Origin: Flavobacteriales bacterium
GTDB lineage: Bacteria > Bacteroidota > Bacteroidia > Flavobacteriales_D > Crocinitomicaceae
Length of the DNA: 46,305 nt
Assembly (NCBI GenBank): GCA_947500875.1
Contig: CANMUN010000016.1
Coordinates: 1 to 46,305, forward strand
Reading direction: 5' to 3'
Below the pieces are notes generated by a model. That model was not told the DNA's origin. It worked only from the letters and a program-made list of their open reading frames with translations, and did not search any database. Positions 36,149 through 45,160 of this stretch are shown here, one piece after another (within the stretch, counting starts at the first letter, position 1; each line of letters starts with the position of its first letter). A program made the translations under genes and the position numbers.

Positions 36149-38238
36149 ATTTTATCCCATTGAGGCTTATTCTTGAATACTTCAATCATTCGATTTCTCA
36201 ATGGAAGCACCTTCGGCGAGGTTAATCTTGGGTCCTCCGAATAAAGTAAAGTAGCTTCTTCTCGGGCTTGAATGACCATCTCTTGATCCTTGGATAAGTC
36301 GGCAACTTTTAGATTCAATGCCCCACTTTGCTGGGTTCCCATCAGATCTCCCGGCCCCCTTAACTTTAAATCCACTTCGGCAATTTTGAAACCGTCGTTG
36401 GTTTCCACCATGGTATCCATTCGCTTTTTGGATTCTTTAGACAATTCATAATCTGTCATCAGCACGCAGTAAGATTTTTCTGCTCCTCGACCCACTCGAC
36501 CGCGTAATTGGTGCAATTGGGAAAGGCCAAAGCGTTGCGCGCTCTCGATGACCATCACGGAGGCATTGGGGACGTTAACGCCAACCTCGATCACCGTTGT
36601 GGCGACCATGATGTGGGTGGTCCCTTCAATGAAACGCTGCATTTCTCGGTCCTTCTCCTCGGGACGCATTTTGCCGTGAACCATGCTAACGTGGAATTGA
36701 GGAATAGGAAAAGCTTCGCTTATTTGATGATATCCATCCTCCAAGCTTTTAAAGTCTAGGGTTTCACTTTCAGCAATCAAGGGATAGACAATGTAAACTT
36801 GACGTCCCAAGGCGATTTGTTCTCGCATGAATTGGTACAATTGCGGTCGGTGGGATTCAAACCGATGGATGGTTTGTATGGGCTTTCTACCCGGCGGTAA
36901 TTCATCGATGATGGAAACGTCCAAATCTCCGTAAAAGGTCATGGCAAGCGTTCTTGGAATCGGTGTGGCTGTCATGACAAGCACATGAGGCGACAAATCG
37001 CTCTTGTGCCGCATTTTAGCGCGCTGCGCAACCCCGAATCGATGTTGTTCATCAATGACTACCAGCCCAAGCTGAGAAAACTTTACCTCGTCTTCCAACA
37101 AGGCATGGGTCCCGATGAGAAAATCGATCGAGCCATTTTTTAAATCCGCCAATAAAGGAGTTCTTGCGGACCGCTTTACCGAACCGGTGAGCAACGCTGC
37201 GCGAACCGGTAAGTCTTTCAACAGCGACGCTATGGTTTCAAAATGTTGGTTTGCAAGGATTTCAGTTGGGGCTAACAAAGCGGCTTGAAATCCGTTCCCT
37301 TGCGCTAAGAGCATGGTGATTAATGCGACTAACGTTTTCCCAGAGCCCACGTCACCCTGAAGCAATCGGTTCATGGGTTCTCCCGTTTTCATGTCTTGGT
37401 GAATTTCCCGAACCACGCGTTTCTGAGCATCCGTTAAATCGAAAGGTAATTTTTGATGGTATAAGTCCGAAAGGTTTTTTCCGGTTTTGGTGAAGAAATA
37501 TCCTTGCTCAGAGCGCTTTCTAAGTCCTTTTCTTAGCAACATTTCTAATTGCAACAGAAATAATTCCTCAAAGACCAACCTTCTCTTAGCTTGCACATGG
37601 TCTTGTTCATTTGTGGGAACATGTATGTTTTTTAATGCCTCAGCAAATCGAACGAAGTTGTTTTTACTTCGAAGGTCTTCGGGCAGCAGGTCGGGTAACA
37701 GGTTCAGGTCTATTTTTTCGATTAATGACCGAATGAGTTTTTCCAATCCGCGGGTGTGTAAACCTTTCGCGCTCAATTTTTCGGTACTCGAATAGATGGG
37801 TTGAAATCCTACGTCAGTGCCTTCTGTCGCAGGACTAATTTCTGGATGAGGAATACTCCAAAATGCACCGTTTAATTTTGGACGTCCAAAAATCCGGTAC
37901 TTCTTGCCAGGTAATAAATTCGGTTTAATCCATCGCCATCCTTGAAACCATATCAATTGAATGCTTCCCGTATCATCGCTGAACCGGCATTGGAGCCGCT
38001 TCGCCCTTCCAGCGCCTAATTCTTGAATAGTATCGATAAATCCCTCCAATTGAATATACCCTTCTGTTTCGGGTATGCAGCGGCAAGTACTAATCTTGGA
38101 TCGATCAATGTAACGAAAAGGAAAGTGGTTCAGTAAATCCCAATAAGTCTCAACGTTGAGCTCTTTCTTTAGCAGCGCAGCTTTTTCAGGACCAATGCCT
38201 TTGAGGTAGGCAATGGGGGTATGTAGTGCTTCAGCCAT
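36142..38238 (-). CDS. recG: ATP-dependent DNA helicase RecG
   Basis: The 698-residue enzyme remodels stalled replication forks and branched DNA. The N-terminal wedge domain (residues about 60-150, OB fold) precedes two helicase domains: Walker A GDVGSGKT (295-302), LLAPTEILANQH, DEQH box (396-399), MTATPIPRTLA, and a second RecA-like domain ending GLSQLHQLRGRVGRG. Length is normal. It follows accA by nine bases and is co-transcribed with it. The stop abuts the terminator shared with rpoC. Confidence 0.97.
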   Translation of the reverse strand: MAEALHTPIAYLKGIGPEKAALLKKELNVETYWDLLNHFPFRYIDRSKISTCRCIPETEGYIQLEGFIDTIQELGAGRAKRLQCRFSDDTGSIQLIWFQGWRWIKPNLLPGKKYRIFGRPKLNGAFWSIPHPEISPATEGTDVGFQPIYSSTEKLSAKGLHTRGLEKLIRSLIEKIDLNLLPDLLPEDLRSKNNFVRFAEALKNIHVPTNEQDHVQAKRRLVFEELFLLQLEMLLRKGLRKRSEQGYFFTKTGKNLSDLYHQKLPFDLTDAQKRVVREIHQDMKTGEPMNRLLQGDVGSGKTLVALITMLLAQGNGFQAALLAPTEILANQHFETIASLLKDLPVRAALLTGSVKRSARTPLLADLKNGSIDFLIGTHALLEDEVKFSQLGLVVIDEQHRFGVAQRAKMRHKSDLSPHVLVMTATPIPRTLAMTFYGDLDVSIIDELPPGRKPIQTIHRFESHRPQLYQFMREQIALGRQVYIVYPLIAESETLDFKSLEDGYHQISEAFPIPQFHVSMVHGKMRPEEKDREMQRFIEGTTHIMVATTVIEVGVNVPNASVMVIESAQRFGLSQLHQLRGRVGRGAEKSYCVLMTDYELSKESKKRMDTMVETNDGFKIAEVDLKLRGPGDLMGTQQSGALNLKVADLSKDQEMVIQAREEATLLYSEDPRLTSPKVLPLRNRMIEVFKNKPQWDKIG

Positions 38239-38247
38239 GCTGGAAAA

Positions 38248-39201
38248 TTAACTCCAAACGCCCATTTTATTGAATTTTTCGATGCGCAAAGCAATTCGAT
38301 CCTCTGGCAGGACAGCATCTAATTCTTTCAAATACCCAATAATGGAGGATTTAACCGACTGGAATACTTCATCGTGGTTGCGATGTGCACCTGCTATTGG
38401 CTCTTGAATTACGTTGTCTACTAATCCGAATCCTTTCATGTCTTGGGGCGTTAATTTTAAGGCACTCGCCGCCTTTTCTTTGTGCTCCCAAGATCGCCAT
38501 AAGATCGATGAACAGCTCTCAGGAGAAATTACCGAGTACCACGTGTTCTCGAGCATTACCACTTTGTCCCCGACGCCAATTCCCAAGGCACCTCCAGAGG
38601 CACCTTCACCAATGATGATGCATATCACCGGAACTTTTAGTCGCATCATCTCATAGATGTTGCGCGCAATGGCCTCTCCCTGTCCGCGTTCTTCTGCTTC
38701 TAACCCCGGGAAAGCTCCGGGCGTATCGATAAAGGTAACAATGGGTTTATTGAATTTCTCCGCTAACTTCATTAACCGCAATGCTTTACGATATCCTTCC
38801 GGATTGGGCATCCCGAAATTTCTGTACTGCCGCATTTTGGTATTGATTCCTTTCTGCTGGCCAATGAACATCACCGAACGGCCGTTGAGTAAACCGAATC
38901 CGCCCACCATGGCTTTGTCGTCTTTTACGTTGCGGTCGCCGTGCAATTCCATAAAACTGTTCTCCGAAATGGAATTGATATAGGCCAAAGTGTAGGGCCG
39001 GTCGGGGTGACGCGATAATTGCACCCTTTGCCAAGGACTTAATTTGGAGAAAAGCTCTTGGGCAGTTTCGGTGTATTTTTGCTGCAAGGCAGCAATTTTA
39101 TCCGACATATCCACCTCGGTTGTCTTGCCGATTTGCTCGGTTTGTTCTATTTGGTCCTGAAGTTCTTTCAGGGGCACCTCAAAATCTAAGTAATGGCTCA
39201 T
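38248..39201 (-). CDS. accA: Acetyl-CoA carboxylase carboxyltransferase subunit alpha
   Basis: The 317-residue subunit pairs with AccD to move the carboxyl group from biotin to acetyl-CoA, the first step of fatty-acid synthesis. Motifs include [66 protein letters not shown] and [16 protein letters not shown] longer frame to 39264 adds a Cys/Phe-rich stretch that overlaps the promoter, so the ATG at 39201 ([15 protein letters not shown]) is chosen. recG follows nine bases downstream. Confidence 0.97.
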   Translation of the reverse strand: MSHYLDFEVPLKELQDQIEQTEQIGKTTEVDMSDKIAALQQKYTETAQELFSKLSPWQRVQLSRHPDRPYTLAYINSISENSFMELHGDRNVKDDKAMVGGFGLLNGRSVMFIGQQKGINTKMRQYRNFGMPNPEGYRKALRLMKLAEKFNKPIVTFIDTPGAFPGLEAEERGQGEAIARNIYEMMRLKVPVICIIIGEGASGGALGIGVGDKVVMLENTWYSVISPESCSSILWRSWEHKEKAASALKLTPQDMKGFGLVDNVIQEPIAGAHRNHDEVFQSVKSSIIGYLKELDAVLPEDRIALRIEKFNKMGVWS

Positions 39202-39220
39202 ATCCTTATTAACTAGACAA

Positions 39221-39228
39221 CAAAAGTA
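39221..39228 (-). promoter_or_regulatory. -7 box for accA-recG
   Basis: Minus-strand TACTTTTG is a perfect TAnnTTTG box, 19 bases before the accA ATG. It is back to back with the ispE promoter. Confidence 0.65.
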
Positions 39229-39248
39229 AAAAATTAAACACGTTCTCG

Positions 39249-39256
39249 TATTTTTG
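39249..39256 (+). promoter_or_regulatory. -7 box for ispE
   Basis: TATTTTTG is a perfect TAnnTTTG box six bases before the ispE ATG at 39263, implying an almost leaderless mRNA. It also argues against the TTG at 39254 as start. Confidence 0.6.
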
Positions 39257-39262
39257 TTCGAC

Positions 39263-40066
39263 ATGATCGTTTATCCTAATGCTAAAATAAACCTGGGATT
39301 GCGCGTTTTAGGAAAGCGCAGCGATGGCTATCATGATATTCAAAGCATCATGCTGCCGATTCCCCTGTTCGATATACTCGAAATTACGGCCTCTGAAGTT
39401 TTTGAGTACCATGCAACGGGTTTGTCCATTCCTCAAGACGGTGCAGGTCTGGTGGAAAAGGCCTATCAATTGCTCCAACAAGCCTATGGGATTGGCTCGG
39501 TGAGGATTCATCTTCGGAAACAAATACCTATTGGTGCGGGATTGGGAGGAGGGTCTTCCGATGCAGCTTTTACCATCAAGGCGCTGAATGAATGGTTCTC
39601 CCTAAACCTCACCACCAAAGAATTGCAAGCATTTGCGGCGCAATTAGGCAGCGATTGCCCTTTTTTTATTGAGAACACCCCTGCATTTTCCGAAGGTAGG
39701 GGAGAAGTGTTAAGTCCGATATCCTTGAACTTGAACAGCATGCATGTAGCCCTTTACAATCCGGGAATTCATGTTAGTACAGCGCTCGCTTATGGCGTCG
39801 TTCAGCCATCTGCAACACCCGAGTTATCCCGTGATGCGTCAAACCCTTCGACTTGGCAAGATCAGTACATCAATGATTTCGAAATTCCTATCGGAAAACT
39901 GCATCCCGAAATTGCCAAAGGAATCGTTGAATTGAAACAGCACGGAGCCTTTTACACTGCGATGTCTGGTAGCGGTTCTTCCTATTTTGGGTTGTTTTCG
40001 AAAAGGCCGGACCGTTTAAACGAAAAACACCTGATTTTGGTAAGTTCTTTGACCTTGAAAGCTTAA
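39263..40066 (+). CDS. ispE: 4-diphosphocytidyl-2-C-methyl-D-erythritol kinase
   Basis: The 267-residue GHMP kinase phosphorylates CDP-ME in the non-mevalonate isoprenoid pathway. The N-terminus [25 protein letters not shown] holds the catalytic Lys, and the ATP loop is [23 protein letters not shown] and the C-terminal [12 protein letters not shown] are also family marks. It is a single gene, divergent from accA, and no other isoprenoid gene is present. Confidence 0.97.
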   Translation: MIVYPNAKINLGLRVLGKRSDGYHDIQSIMLPIPLFDILEITASEVFEYHATGLSIPQDGAGLVEKAYQLLQQAYGIGSVRIHLRKQIPIGAGLGGGSSDAAFTIKALNEWFSLNLTTKELQAFAAQLGSDCPFFIENTPAFSEGRGEVLSPISLNLNSMHVALYNPGIHVSTALAYGVVQPSATPELSRDASNPSTWQDQYINDFEIPIGKLHPEIAKGIVELKQHGAFYTAMSGSGSSYFGLFSKRPDRLNEKHLILVSSLTLKA

Positions 40067-40124
40067 TTAACAATGCCTTGACCAAAATATTTCTTAAATT
40101 TAAAGGAAAAGTAAATTTTATTTT

Positions 40125-40132
40125 TAATTTTG
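40125..40132 (+). promoter_or_regulatory. -7 box for the exported T9SS-tail protein
   Basis: TAATTTTG is a perfect TAnnTTTG box with a leader of roughly 45 bases before the ATG at 40183, longer than for most genes here. Confidence 0.55.
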
Positions 40133-40182
40133 AACTTGTCTAAATGACACTAAGTAAGTATTAACCGTTTAAATTTTTATCT

Positions 40183-40911
40183 ATGAAAAAAGTGTTTACT
40201 TTAATTTCTGCCCTTTTTATTGGGGTTGCTGCTATGGCACAAGCTACGGTAACGTTTCAAGTAGACGTAACCAACTACATTGCTGGTGGTGCTACGATTG
40301 ATGGTACTGGAATGCGTGTTGCTGGTAATTTCTCTGCACGTCAAGGAACCGTAGGTGGTTCACCTATGGCCGATTGGTCACCTACTGTTCCTACTTCAGG
40401 AATGACGGCTTTGGCCAACAACATGTGGGAGATTGTGGTTGACTTTCCTGCTGCATCTGCTGGAGACACGCTTCTTTACAAATTTGTTAACGGAAACTGG
40501 GGAATGAATGAAGGGGTTCCTGCATTGGAGGCTTGTGGTTTAGGTGACGGTTTTGGTGGTTTCAACCGAGTATTGGTTATTCCAGCCGCGAACCAAACAA
40601 AAAGCTATTGCTATGACTCTTGCTATTCATGTGCTGGAAGCGGTGTTGGTCTGAACGAAAGTGCAATTGCTAACCTTTCTGTTTCTCCAAACCCAAGCAG
40701 TGATATGGTTACTTTCAGCTTTGGTACCTCAGCTAACGCTGCAGTAATTACACTTTTCGATCTATCTGGAAAAGTTGTTGCTTCTAGAAATGTCAACACA
40801 ACCGCGTTAAACGTTGTAGATTTTTCTATCGCTAATTTATCTTCTGGTTCTTACATGTACCAAGTAGAAGCCAACGGAAGCGTTGTTACGGGTAAATTGA
40901 TGAAGAAATAA
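40183..40911 (+). CDS. Secreted protein with starch-binding-like domain and T9SS sorting tail
   Basis: The 242-residue protein has a signal peptide ending MAQA (residue 21). Residues 22-150 form a beta-sandwich: VTFQVDVTNY, a MRVAGNFS turn, MADWSPTVP, and LLYKFVNGNWGMNEG, resembling the small carbohydrate-binding-type modules (E-set) found in secreted Bacteroidota glycan proteins. Cysteines in YCYDSCYSCAG probably form disulfides. Residues about 168-242 are a type A T9SS sorting domain (SVSPNPSSDMVTFSF, DLSGKVV, and a terminal GKLMKK). The protein should be exported across the outer membrane. It lies directly upstream of an amylase operon, with its own terminator, so it may be made in excess over the enzymes. 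Confidence 0.85.
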   Translation: MKKVFTLISALFIGVAAMAQATVTFQVDVTNYIAGGATIDGTGMRVAGNFSARQGTVGGSPMADWSPTVPTSGMTALANNMWEIVVDFPAASAGDTLLYKFVNGNWGMNEGVPALEACGLGDGFGGFNRVLVIPAANQTKSYCYDSCYSCAGSGVGLNESAIANLSVSPNPSSDMVTFSFGTSANAAVITLFDLSGKVVASRNVNTTALNVVDFSIANLSSGSYMYQVEANGSVVTGKLMKK

Positions 40912-40929
40912 TACCTCTCGAATTTTTGG

Positions 40930-40958
40930 AAAAGCCTATGTGAAAACGTAGGCTTTTT
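40930..40958 (+). terminator. Rho-independent terminator after the exported T9SS-tail gene
   Basis: AAAAGCCTATG pairs with CGTAGGCTTTT (one G-T) around TGAAAA, with a short T tract. It separates the small protein from the amylase operon. Confidence 0.85.
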
Positions 40959-40979
40959 CTTTATCTTAAACTTTTGATT

Positions 40980-43745
40980 ATGACCAAAAGGCTTCTGTTT
41001 TTGTTGAGTATGTGCTGTGCAACTTTGAACGCTCAAATTTTAGAGATTACACCAGCATTTCCAACGGTTAATGATGTTGTAACCATCATCTACGACGCTA
41101 CCCAAGGAAACGGCGCCCTAACTGGGGTGAATCAAGTATATTGTCACACAGGTTTAATTACTACCGCAAGTACTTCTCCTTCCAATTGGTTATTTGTTCA
41201 AGGTAATTGGGGACAGGTGGACGCCAACGTTCAAATGACCCCTCTCGGAAACAACAAGCATTCAATTACCATTGATATTGATGCTTTTTATGGTTTTCCG
41301 GTGAATACAACAGTATTAAAGTTGGCTTTTGTCTTCCGCAACGCCAACGGTTCCATTGTGGGCCGTGAAGCCGATGGTAGTGATATTTTTTATAATGTAT
41401 ATCCTGTGAACGGAGGATTACAAGCGGCCATTTTTAATCCTACCCAAGTGCAATTGGTAGGACTAAATCAAACCTTTCCCTTCAAGGGACAATCGAACCA
41501 ACCCTGTTTACTTACATTAAAAGAAGACGGAGTGCTTCTTTCTTCCGGAAACAATGCAACGATTTTAAATTACACGGTTACCGCGGCAAATCCGGGAACC
41601 CATACCTTATTGTTTGAAGCAGATAACGGATCTACCTTGATCCAAGATAGCGTTATTTACACCGTGAATCCTCCCGTTACGTATCAAAATCCTCCTGTAG
41701 GAATTAAAAATGGAGTCAATCACGTCAACGATTCTACCGTGATTTTTCAGTTGTACGCCCCTGAAAAACAGCACGTTTATTTGCTCGGCGACTTCAATGG
41801 TTGGCTTCCTCTTTCCAACTACCATATGAATTGTTCATTGGACTCAACTCGTTGGTGGCTTACCGTCGGGGGACTGCAGGCGGGTCAAACCTTTGCCTAT
41901 CAATACCTCATCGAGGGCCAAGGTCGATACGCTGACCCGGTCAGTACCCTGGTGCTGGATCCTAACAACGATTCATTTATCGGAAATACAACGTTTCCGA
42001 ACCTGCATCCTTATCCAACAGGTTTAACCACTGGAGTGGTTTCCCTCTTCGAAACGGTCCCGCCTTCTTATGCCTGGCAAAACACCTCCTTTAATGCACC
42101 CGCCAAAAAGGACTTGGTGATTTATGAATTATTAATTCGAGATTTTGTCGCTGCCCGAAATTACCAAACGCTCATCGATACAATTGCTTATTTAGATCGT
42201 TTGGGAATCAACGCCATTGAACTTATGCCGAATTCAGAGTTTGAAGGGAACGAAAGCTGGGGGTATAATCCTGCATATCACATGGCATTAGATAAATATT
42301 ACGGCACTCCGGAGAAATTTAAAGAATTCGTGGATACCTGCCACGGTCGTGGTATTGCGGTAATCATTGATATGGTGCTAAACCATGCCTTCGGACAAAA
42401 TCCCATGGTGAACATGTACTGGGATGCGGTGAATAACCGACCTGCGGCCAACAATCCTTGGTTCAACGCGATTTGCCCGCACCCACCAAACTGTTGGGGA
42501 TATGACTTCAATCACAGCAGCAACGCCACCAAAGAATACATCGACCAAGTAAACCGCCATTGGGTGCAAGAATACAACATCGACGGGTTTCGATTCGATT
42601 TTACCAAAGGTTTCGCTAATACGAGCGCTAGTTACAGTCTAGAGCGGATCAATAATATCAAAAGGATGGCCGATACCATTTGGGCCTTGGACCCCAATCA
42701 ATACATCATTCTTGAACATTGGTGCGACAACAACGAAGAAGAACTGTTAGCAGATTATGGTTGCATGCTTTGGGGGAATGTAACCCACGGCTATCAGAAC
42801 TCCGGCAAAGGGTTTCCCGCAAATTCTAGCTTGTCCAATGGAATTTATACCAACCGTACTTGGGCCCTTCCTCACCTCATAACCTATATGGAAAGCCACG
42901 ACGAACAACGGCTCATGTACGAGGCAATCACTTTCGGTAATGCTAGTAATCCTGCCCACAACGCCAAAGATCCTTACACGGCCTTGGGGCGTATGCAAGG
43001 GTTGGCGGTTACCTTTTTATCACAGCCCGGTCCGAGAATGATTTGGCAATTTGGTGAATACGGCTATGATGTGAACATTGATTTTCCTTGCCGTGTGTGC
43101 AATAAGCCGATTTTATGGAATTACCTTCAACAAGGGAGACGACAGCAATTGCTCGACGTATACAAGGCTATGTTGTCGTTGCGTAATAATTATGAAACCT
43201 TTAGATCACTCGATTTTCAAGCGAGCTTGGGCGCAGGTGTTAAACGAATGATCATGAATCACCCCTCCATGAACGGATTGTCCTTGGTTAACATCGATGT
43301 GTTGCCCATTTCAGCTACACCCGCCTTTCAACATACCGGTTGGTGGTATGAGTATTTTACCGGAGATAGCATCAATGTTACCAACGTGAATGCAGCCATA
43401 TTACTTCAACCCGGAGAATACCGTGTTTATACCGATGTGCTTCTTCCAAAGCCTACCATTACGTCAGTGGCCTCCTTGGAAGAATTGGAAAATCCTGGGT
43501 TTGAATTTTCCGTATATCCCGTGCCCTTGGAATCGACGTGTACCCTAAAGGTGCATTCAGGTGAGTTTCAGCCCATCGAAATTCAATGGTACGATGCCCA
43601 AGGAAGTCTAGTGCAACATCATAGAGGCTTGGCAAACGCCGGAGAAAATCTCATTCCTTTCGACAATCTCAACCTGAATCCAGGGACGTATTTGGTATTG
43701 GTACGACTTGGGAAATCACTGGCCTATAAAACGGTAGTTAAATGA
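40980..43745 (+). CDS. Secreted GH13 alpha-amylase with CBM48-like domain and T9SS tail
   Basis: The 921-residue enzyme has a signal peptide to about 19. Two beta domains occupy 20-145 and 150-230, then a CBM48-like E-set (about 240-345, with VYLLGDFNGWLP), and the GH13 barrel from about 375. The active site is complete: D540 nucleophile (GFRFD), E579 acid/base (IILEHW) and D641 (MESHDEQR). A C-terminal T9SS sorting domain (VYPVPLESTCTLKV, ending AYKTVVK) sends it through the outer membrane. It should cut alpha-1,4 glucans at the cell surface or outside. The ATG at 40980 is chosen over the TTG at 40974. Its stop overlaps the CotH gene start (ATGA). Confidence 0.93.
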   Translation: MTKRLLFLLSMCCATLNAQILEITPAFPTVNDVVTIIYDATQGNGALTGVNQVYCHTGLITTASTSPSNWLFVQGNWGQVDANVQMTPLGNNKHSITIDIDAFYGFPVNTTVLKLAFVFRNANGSIVGREADGSDIFYNVYPVNGGLQAAIFNPTQVQLVGLNQTFPFKGQSNQPCLLTLKEDGVLLSSGNNATILNYTVTAANPGTHTLLFEADNGSTLIQDSVIYTVNPPVTYQNPPVGIKNGVNHVNDSTVIFQLYAPEKQHVYLLGDFNGWLPLSNYHMNCSLDSTRWWLTVGGLQAGQTFAYQYLIEGQGRYADPVSTLVLDPNNDSFIGNTTFPNLHPYPTGLTTGVVSLFETVPPSYAWQNTSFNAPAKKDLVIYELLIRDFVAARNYQTLIDTIAYLDRLGINAIELMPNSEFEGNESWGYNPAYHMALDKYYGTPEKFKEFVDTCHGRGIAVIIDMVLNHAFGQNPMVNMYWDAVNNRPAANNPWFNAICPHPPNCWGYDFNHSSNATKEYIDQVNRHWVQEYNIDGFRFDFTKGFANTSASYSLERINNIKRMADTIWALDPNQYIILEHWCDNNEEELLADYGCMLWGNVTHGYQNSGKGFPANSSLSNGIYTNRTWALPHLITYMESHDEQRLMYEAITFGNASNPAHNAKDPYTALGRMQGLAVTFLSQPGPRMIWQFGEYGYDVNIDFPCRVCNKPILWNYLQQGRRQQLLDVYKAMLSLRNNYETFRSLDFQASLGAGVKRMIMNHPSMNGLSLVNIDVLPISATPAFQHTGWWYEYFTGDSINVTNVNAAILLQPGEYRVYTDVLLPKPTITSVASLEELENPGFEFSVYPVPLESTCTLKVHSGEFQPIEIQWYDAQGSLVQHHRGLANAGENLIPFDNLNLNPGTYLVLVRLGKSLAYKTVVK

Positions 43746-45160
43746 TACGATTCCTGCGCTTCATTGGCTTCATGTTTCCCATTGCCCTTTTCGCTCAAGC
43801 GGTTCATCCTCCGAATTCTGCTGCCTTTATTCAGGATGAGGTGGCCAAAATTTACATTTCAATGAATCCGCAGGATTTCGAGACGATGGTAGGTGATAGC
43901 CTTGGCAGCAGTTACGAGTTTCCGGCCAATTTTACGTATGTTAGTTCCACAATACACGATACGGTCAATAATGTTGGCATCCGTTTGCGAGGAAATACTT
44001 CCTTGACCTCAGGCAAGAAATCATTTAAAGTGGACTTTAACGTGTACCAACCCGGATTTAAGTGGAACAATTTGAAGTCTTTGAACCTCAACGGTGAGCA
44101 CAATGACGTTTCGATTATGCGCAGCCGAACCTGTCAAGAAATGCTGCGATGGTCGGGATTACCTGCCCCAAGAACATCTTACGTAGAACTGTACATCAAT
44201 GGGGAATATAAAGGACTTTATATCAATGTTGAACACTTCGACGATCAATTCATCGAAGCACGTTTTATCAACGACGATACCGGCAACTTGTACAAGGCAA
44301 AATGGGGAGCGGATATGACCTTTCAAGGATTGAGCGAAGTCCCTTACCATTCTTTATATGAGTTGAAAACCAACGAAGCCTTGGACGACTTTTCCGGTTT
44401 GGTTCACTTTTTAGATGTGCTGAATAATTCATCCAACGCCCAATTTCCATGTGCCATTCAAGAAGTACTCGATGTGGATCTTTTTTTGAATTCGCTCGCC
44501 TTTCAAATTCTAGTAGGACAGTGGGATGGCTATTCATTTAATAAAAACAACTACTACCTCTATCAACGGCCTTCGGACGGTAAATTCGTTTTCCTTGAAT
44601 ACGACTTGGATAACACCTTTGGAGTCGATTGGATGGGCGTCAATTGGGCTACAAGAAACATCTATACATGGTCGCCGAGCAATGCCCCACGACCACTCTA
44701 CACCCGCATGATGCAAGTGCCTTATTTCAAAGATCGGTTTTCGTACTACTTACAACAACACCTCAATGCTTATTTTTCCCCAGGGTACATGGTACCAGTT
44801 TGGGAGGCAACCCAGGATATGATCAGTCCTTCCGCCTTGGCTGATACCTACAAAGCCTTGGACTATGGTTTTACTGACCAAGATTTTCTTGATGCCATTT
44901 CCAATGCTTGGGGTAATCATGTTACCACCTCTTTGGAGGCTTACATTACCCAACGAAGCTCGTCTGCATCAAATCAATTGATGTATAGCGGGTTGTCCAA
45001 TCCTTGTTCTGTAAGTTTAGATGAACCGATGGAGGCTCCAATGCAGTGGGTTAGGCGCGTGGATTTAATGGGAAGAGTGCTGGATGAAGTCCCAAAAAAT
45101 CAGGTGTTTATTGAAATTTCAACTACCGGACAAACCAGAAAACGAATCGTTATTCCATGA
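43742..45160 (+). CDS. Secreted CotH-family protein kinase
   Basis: The 472-residue protein has a signal peptide (to about residue 19) and a CotH fold: VGIRLRGNTS (79-87), KKSFKVDF, LKSLNLNGEHNDVS, YVELYINGEYKGLYINVEHFDDQFI, W261-D262 GYSFNKNNYYLY, and the metal-binding EYDLDNTFG with D288 and D290. CotH proteins are atypical kinases that phosphorylate secreted proteins, first known from spore coats. The C-terminus (VDLMGRVLDE ... KRIVIP) is a shortened sorting tail. It overlaps the amylase stop by four bases and the next gene by four bases, so it is translated together with two starch enzymes. A substrate among the operon products is plausible but unproven. Confidence 0.9.
   Translation: MIRFLRFIGFMFPIALFAQAVHPPNSAAFIQDEVAKIYISMNPQDFETMVGDSLGSSYEFPANFTYVSSTIHDTVNNVGIRLRGNTSLTSGKKSFKVDFNVYQPGFKWNNLKSLNLNGEHNDVSIMRSRTCQEMLRWSGLPAPRTSYVELYINGEYKGLYINVEHFDDQFIEARFINDDTGNLYKAKWGADMTFQGLSEVPYHSLYELKTNEALDDFSGLVHFLDVLNNSSNAQFPCAIQEVLDVDLFLNSLAFQILVGQWDGYSFNKNNYYLYQRPSDGKFVFLEYDLDNTFGVDWMGVNWATRNIYTWSPSNAPRPLYTRMMQVPYFKDRFSYYLQQHLNAYFSPGYMVPVWEATQDMISPSALADTYKALDYGFTDQDFLDAISNAWGNHVTTSLEAYITQRSSSASNQLMYSGLSNPCSVSLDEPMEAPMQWVRRVDLMGRVLDEVPKNQVFIEISTTGQTRKRIVIP

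Noticed and set aside
39202..39264. Longer accA start at 39264.
   Set aside because: The added residues are a Cys/Phe-rich stretch that spans both divergent promoters; the AccA N-terminus starts at 39201.
43742..45160. CotH gene as a sporulation gene.
   Set aside because: There are no sporulation neighbours; it sits in a starch operon and has an export signal, as in many non-sporulating Bacteroidota.
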